Source of the DNA: Mesorhizobium xinjiangense
Lineage (GTDB): Bacteria; Pseudomonadota; Alphaproteobacteria; Rhizobiales; Rhizobiaceae
Length of the DNA: 50,459 nucleotides
Direction of reading: 5' to 3'
NCBI RefSeq assembly: GCF_009749525.1
Contig: NZ_WOAC01000031.1
Coordinates: forward strand, 1-50,459
Shown here: positions 48,041 through 50,459 of the stretch, one piece after another
Layout: every line of letters begins with the position of its first letter
How positions within the stretch are numbered: position 1 is the stretch's first letter
Program-made: the position numbers and the translations under genes
The notes under the pieces: generated by a model
The model's input: the letters and a program-made list of their open reading frames with translations, nothing else
Databases searched by the model: none
What the model was told of the DNA's origin: nothing

Positions 48041-50227
48041 ATGGCAAGACGGAAAACCAGTGCGCGTATCGAGCCAAGCTTCGACGAGCCGGCCCGTCGG
48101 TCAAAGGCCTCGGACCTCGCGGTCAGCGATGACGACCGCGTCGTACAGCCGTCGCGAAAGTCGGGTCCCAAACGCAAGAAATCATCGTCGGACCGCCGCA
48201 AGAAGGCCGCAAAACCACGCCGCAAGGGCGGCGGCTGGATGCTGAGCCTGGTGCGCGGTCTCGCCTACTGGTCGCTCGTTCTCGGCATCTGGGGCGGCAT
48301 CGCGGCGACGGCGCTTGTCGCCTATTACGGTGCGCGCATGCCGAGCGCCACGACCTGGGCGGTGCCGGATCGTCCGCCCAATGTGAAGCTCGTCTCGGTC
48401 GACGGCAAGCTGCTCGCCAATCGCGGCATGACGGGCGGCGAGGCCGTCGGCCTGCATGAAATGTCGCCCTACATCCCCCAGGCCCTCATCGCGATCGAGG
48501 ACCGCCGCTTCTATTCGCATTTCGGCGTCGATCCGCTGGGCCTCGCCCGGGCCATGGTGACCAATGTGCTGGAGGGAGGGTTCGTGCAGGGCGGGTCGAC
48601 GCTCACCCAGCAGCTGGCCAAGAACCTGTTCCTGGAACCCGACCGGACGATCGAGCGCAAGGTGCAGGAGGTCCTTCTCGCACTGTGGCTGGAGCACAGG
48701 CATTCGAAGGACCAGATCCTGGAGATGTATCTGAACCGGGTCTATTTCGGCTCCGGAGCCTATGGCGTGGAAGCGGCGGCGCGACGCTATTTCGACAAGT
48801 CGGCGCGTGACGTCTCATTGTCCGAGGCCGCCCTTTTGGCCGGGCTTTTGAAGGCGCCGTCGCGTCTGTCGCCGGCGCGTGACCCGAAGGCGGCCGAGGC
48901 GCGCTCGCAGATCGTCCTGTCCGCGATGGCCGAACAGGGCATGATCGGCGACCGCGAGATGACGGCGGCAATGAGCGCGCCGGCCACCCGTGCCGCCGCC
49001 TATTGGACCGGCTCGGAGCATTATGTCGCCGACCGGGTCATGGAGGAATTGCCGGAATTGATCGGCGACGTGCGCGCCGACGTGATCGTCGACACGACCG
49101 TCGATCTGACGCTGCAGAAGCAGGCGGAAAAAACGATGCGGCGGCTGATCGACGAGCAGGGCGACAAGCGCTCGGTTTCGCAGGGCGCGCTGGTGGCGAT
49201 CGACAATACCGGCGCCGTGCGCGCCATGGTCGGCGGCTACGACTATGCCAATTCGCAGTTCGACCGCGCCTCTGAAGCCCGCCGCCAGCCGGGCTCGGCC
49301 TTCAAGCCCTTCGTCTATCTCGCCGCGCTCGAACAAGGCCGCACGCCCGAAAGCGTGCGCAACGACGCGCCGATCAGGATCGGCAAATGGACGCCGGAGA
49401 ACTACAACGGCAAATATTACGGCGAGGTCACGCTGACGACCGCCCTGTCGAAATCACTCAATTCGGTGGCCGCGCAGCTTGCCATGGAAGTGGGGCCGAA
49501 GGCGGTGGTCGAGGCGGCGCACAGGATGGGCGTCAAGTCGAAGCTCGACGCCAATACCTCGATCGCGCTCGGCACCTCGGAAGTCACGCCGCTGGAACTG
49601 ACGGCGGCCTATGTGCCGTTTGCCAATGGCGGCTACCGTCCCGACGTGCATTTCGTGCGCCGTGTGACGACGACGTCCGGAAAGGTGCTCTACGAACACG
49701 GCAATGACGGGGTCGAGCGCGTCCTGAAGCCCGAGATCGTCGCCATGATGAACGCCATGATGGCCGAGACGGTTCGCGCCGGCACCGGCCGCAAGGCCGG
49801 CTTCGGATGGCCGGCGGCCGGCAAGACCGGCACCAGCCAGAACTCGCGCGATGCCTGGTTCGTCGGCTACACGGCCAATCTCACCGCCGGCGTCTGGTTC
49901 GGCAATGACGACGGCAGCGCGACGAAGGGCGTCACCGGCGGCAACCTGCCGGCCCAGGCATGGCACGACTTCATGGCTGCCGCGCATGAGGGCGTTCCGG
50001 TCGCCGCGCTGCCCGGCGCCGGCTGGCGCAGGCGATTGCCCGACGCTCAGGACGCACCCGCGATACGGCCGCAACGCCCGGTCGCCGAGGCCGGCAACGC
50101 GCGTCCACCCGAAGCGGCCGGCGACAGGACGGCGTCGGTCTCCCATCCGGTTCCCGCGGCCGAGGTGGGCGGCCCGTCGGTGCGCCGCCCCGGCTCCATC
50201 CTCGATATCATCCTCGGCAGGAATTGA
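48041..50227 (+). CDS. Class A penicillin-binding protein (PBP1A family)
   Basis: 728-aa bifunctional peptidoglycan synthase. A Lys/Arg-rich cytoplasmic head (residues 1-65) precedes one membrane helix (LAYWSLVLGIWGGIAATALV). Glycosyltransferase domain: EDRRFYSHFGVD, QGGSTLTQQLAKN, RKVQEVLLALWLE. Transpeptidase: Ser in PGSAFKPFVYL (SxxK), SLN in SKSLNSVAA, and KTGTSQNSRDAWFVGYT. A C-terminal Pro/Arg-rich tail of about 60 residues follows. ATG 48041 is chosen because AAGGGG lies upstream; ATG 48011 would add ten residues. Acts in the periplasm, anchored in the inner membrane; single gene. Confidence 0.93.
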   Translation: MARRKTSARIEPSFDEPARRSKASDLAVSDDDRVVQPSRKSGPKRKKSSSDRRKKAAKPRRKGGGWMLSLVRGLAYWSLVLGIWGGIAATALVAYYGARMPSATTWAVPDRPPNVKLVSVDGKLLANRGMTGGEAVGLHEMSPYIPQALIAIEDRRFYSHFGVDPLGLARAMVTNVLEGGFVQGGSTLTQQLAKNLFLEPDRTIERKVQEVLLALWLEHRHSKDQILEMYLNRVYFGSGAYGVEAAARRYFDKSARDVSLSEAALLAGLLKAPSRLSPARDPKAAEARSQIVLSAMAEQGMIGDREMTAAMSAPATRAAAYWTGSEHYVADRVMEELPELIGDVRADVIVDTTVDLTLQKQAEKTMRRLIDEQGDKRSVSQGALVAIDNTGAVRAMVGGYDYANSQFDRASEARRQPGSAFKPFVYLAALEQGRTPESVRNDAPIRIGKWTPENYNGKYYGEVTLTTALSKSLNSVAAQLAMEVGPKAVVEAAHRMGVKSKLDANTSIALGTSEVTPLELTAAYVPFANGGYRPDVHFVRRVTTTSGKVLYEHGNDGVERVLKPEIVAMMNAMMAETVRAGTGRKAGFGWPAAGKTGTSQNSRDAWFVGYTANLTAGVWFGNDDGSATKGVTGGNLPAQAWHDFMAAAHEGVPVAALPGAGWRRRLPDAQDAPAIRPQRPVAEAGNARPPEAAGDRTASVSHPVPAAEVGGPSVRRPGSILDIILGRN

Positions 50228-50330
50228 AGGCGCCCTGCGCCACTTCGCCTCTCGCCAGAAGGCGTGCCGTCGGCTAGATCGGCTCACCGCTTCGCGGAAT
50301 CGGTTCGCCAATCTAACTCTTTGATTCGAC

Positions 50331-50374
50331 GCAATTCCGGACGGAGAACCGGCTTCCACTTCTCCTGGAATTGC
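50331..50374. repeat. RIME-like hairpin at the right edge
   Basis: Arms GCAATTCC (50331-50338) and GGAATTGC (50367-50374) enclose GGACGGAGAACCGGCTTCCA and further bases. The pattern matches the Rhizobium-type intergenic mosaic elements; its end CTCTAG runs directly into the start of the insertion element to the right. Confidence 0.75.
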
Positions 50375-50381
50375 TCTAGCA

Positions 50382-50459
50382 GGTTGCTGAAAAACTCCAA
50401 CAATGGCACGGGAATTGTGATTCACTCGGCTGGGAGCGATGGAGTGATTTGCGATGCGC
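50382..50459 (+). mobile_element. Left end of an IS5/IS1182-like insertion element (cut by window)
   Basis: GGTTGCTGAAAAACTCC at 50382-50398 is the kind of end seen on IS5/IS1182-type elements, and 55 bp further a start codon (ATGCGC at 50454) opens a frame at the window edge. The element's transposase, expected to begin MRG-, lies outside. The exact first base is uncertain by a few positions. Confidence 0.45.

Noticed and set aside
1-50459. CRISPR arrays, tRNA or rRNA genes, riboswitches
   Set aside because: No regularly spaced repeats, cloverleaf-like sequence, rRNA segments or recognisable riboswitch cores were seen by eye on either strand.

Overview
The window is GC-rich alphaproteobacterial DNA, most likely from a member of the Rhizobiales (Mesorhizobium/Aquamicrobium/Nitratireductor-like). 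Pointers are the HemA-type 5-aminolevulinate synthase, the Zur, PolA, short RNase D and PBP1A proteins, RIME-like intergenic palindromes, and a complete beta-hydroxyaspartate cycle cluster. It falls into an accessory left part (about 1-16.5 kb) and a more chromosomal right part.

Region 1 (1-8.5 kb) is a decayed Mu-like/P2-tail prophage. A leftward block carries tail genes D, X and U, a piece of tape-measure gene, a truncated terminase and a truncated M15 endolysin; large internal deletions have fused the terminase reading frame to gpU. An IS5 transposase fragment and an AT-rich orphan gene sit at the hinge. A rightward block holds a second lysis cassette (GH24 endolysin, 3-TM holin, spanin lipoprotein) and small Mu-like genes. 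Region 2 (8.5-16.5 kb) is an island: DUF411 protein, Zn/Cd/Pb-type P-ATPase and divergent MerR regulator with a textbook 19-bp-spacer operator; a ynfA gene cut off by a frameshifted, truncated serine recombinase; a small unknown gene; a ParDE toxin-antitoxin pair; and a MerR-controlled operon of a carboxymuconolactone-decarboxylase-like protein and a secreted beta-propeller. A cluster of TGCGAC inverted motifs follows.

Region 3 (16.8-35.6 kb) is metabolic: a secreted DUF1254/DUF1214 protein, an AraC regulator with a damaged or unusual start, then bhcR (IclR) divergent from bhcABCD, which together turn two glyoxylate into oxaloacetate. Next are a GH43 beta-xylosidase, a NitT/TauT-type ABC transporter, and the histidine-utilisation genes hutIHU with divergent hutC and a clear operator between them. 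hutF/hutG are not in the window, so the end of the histidine pathway lies elsewhere.

Region 4 (35.8-50.2 kb) is housekeeping: hemA, rpe, a thioredoxin-like gene, gph, zur, polA, a lipid kinase, an M20 dipeptidase, rnd, an acyltransferase and a class A penicillin-binding protein. Gaps here are rich in dispersed palindromes: a double-hairpin family with three copies in the window, two 31-nt palindromes with compensatory arm changes, a nested four-way palindrome, and RIME-like hairpins. An IS5/IS1182-type element appears to begin at the right edge, next to one of these hairpins.
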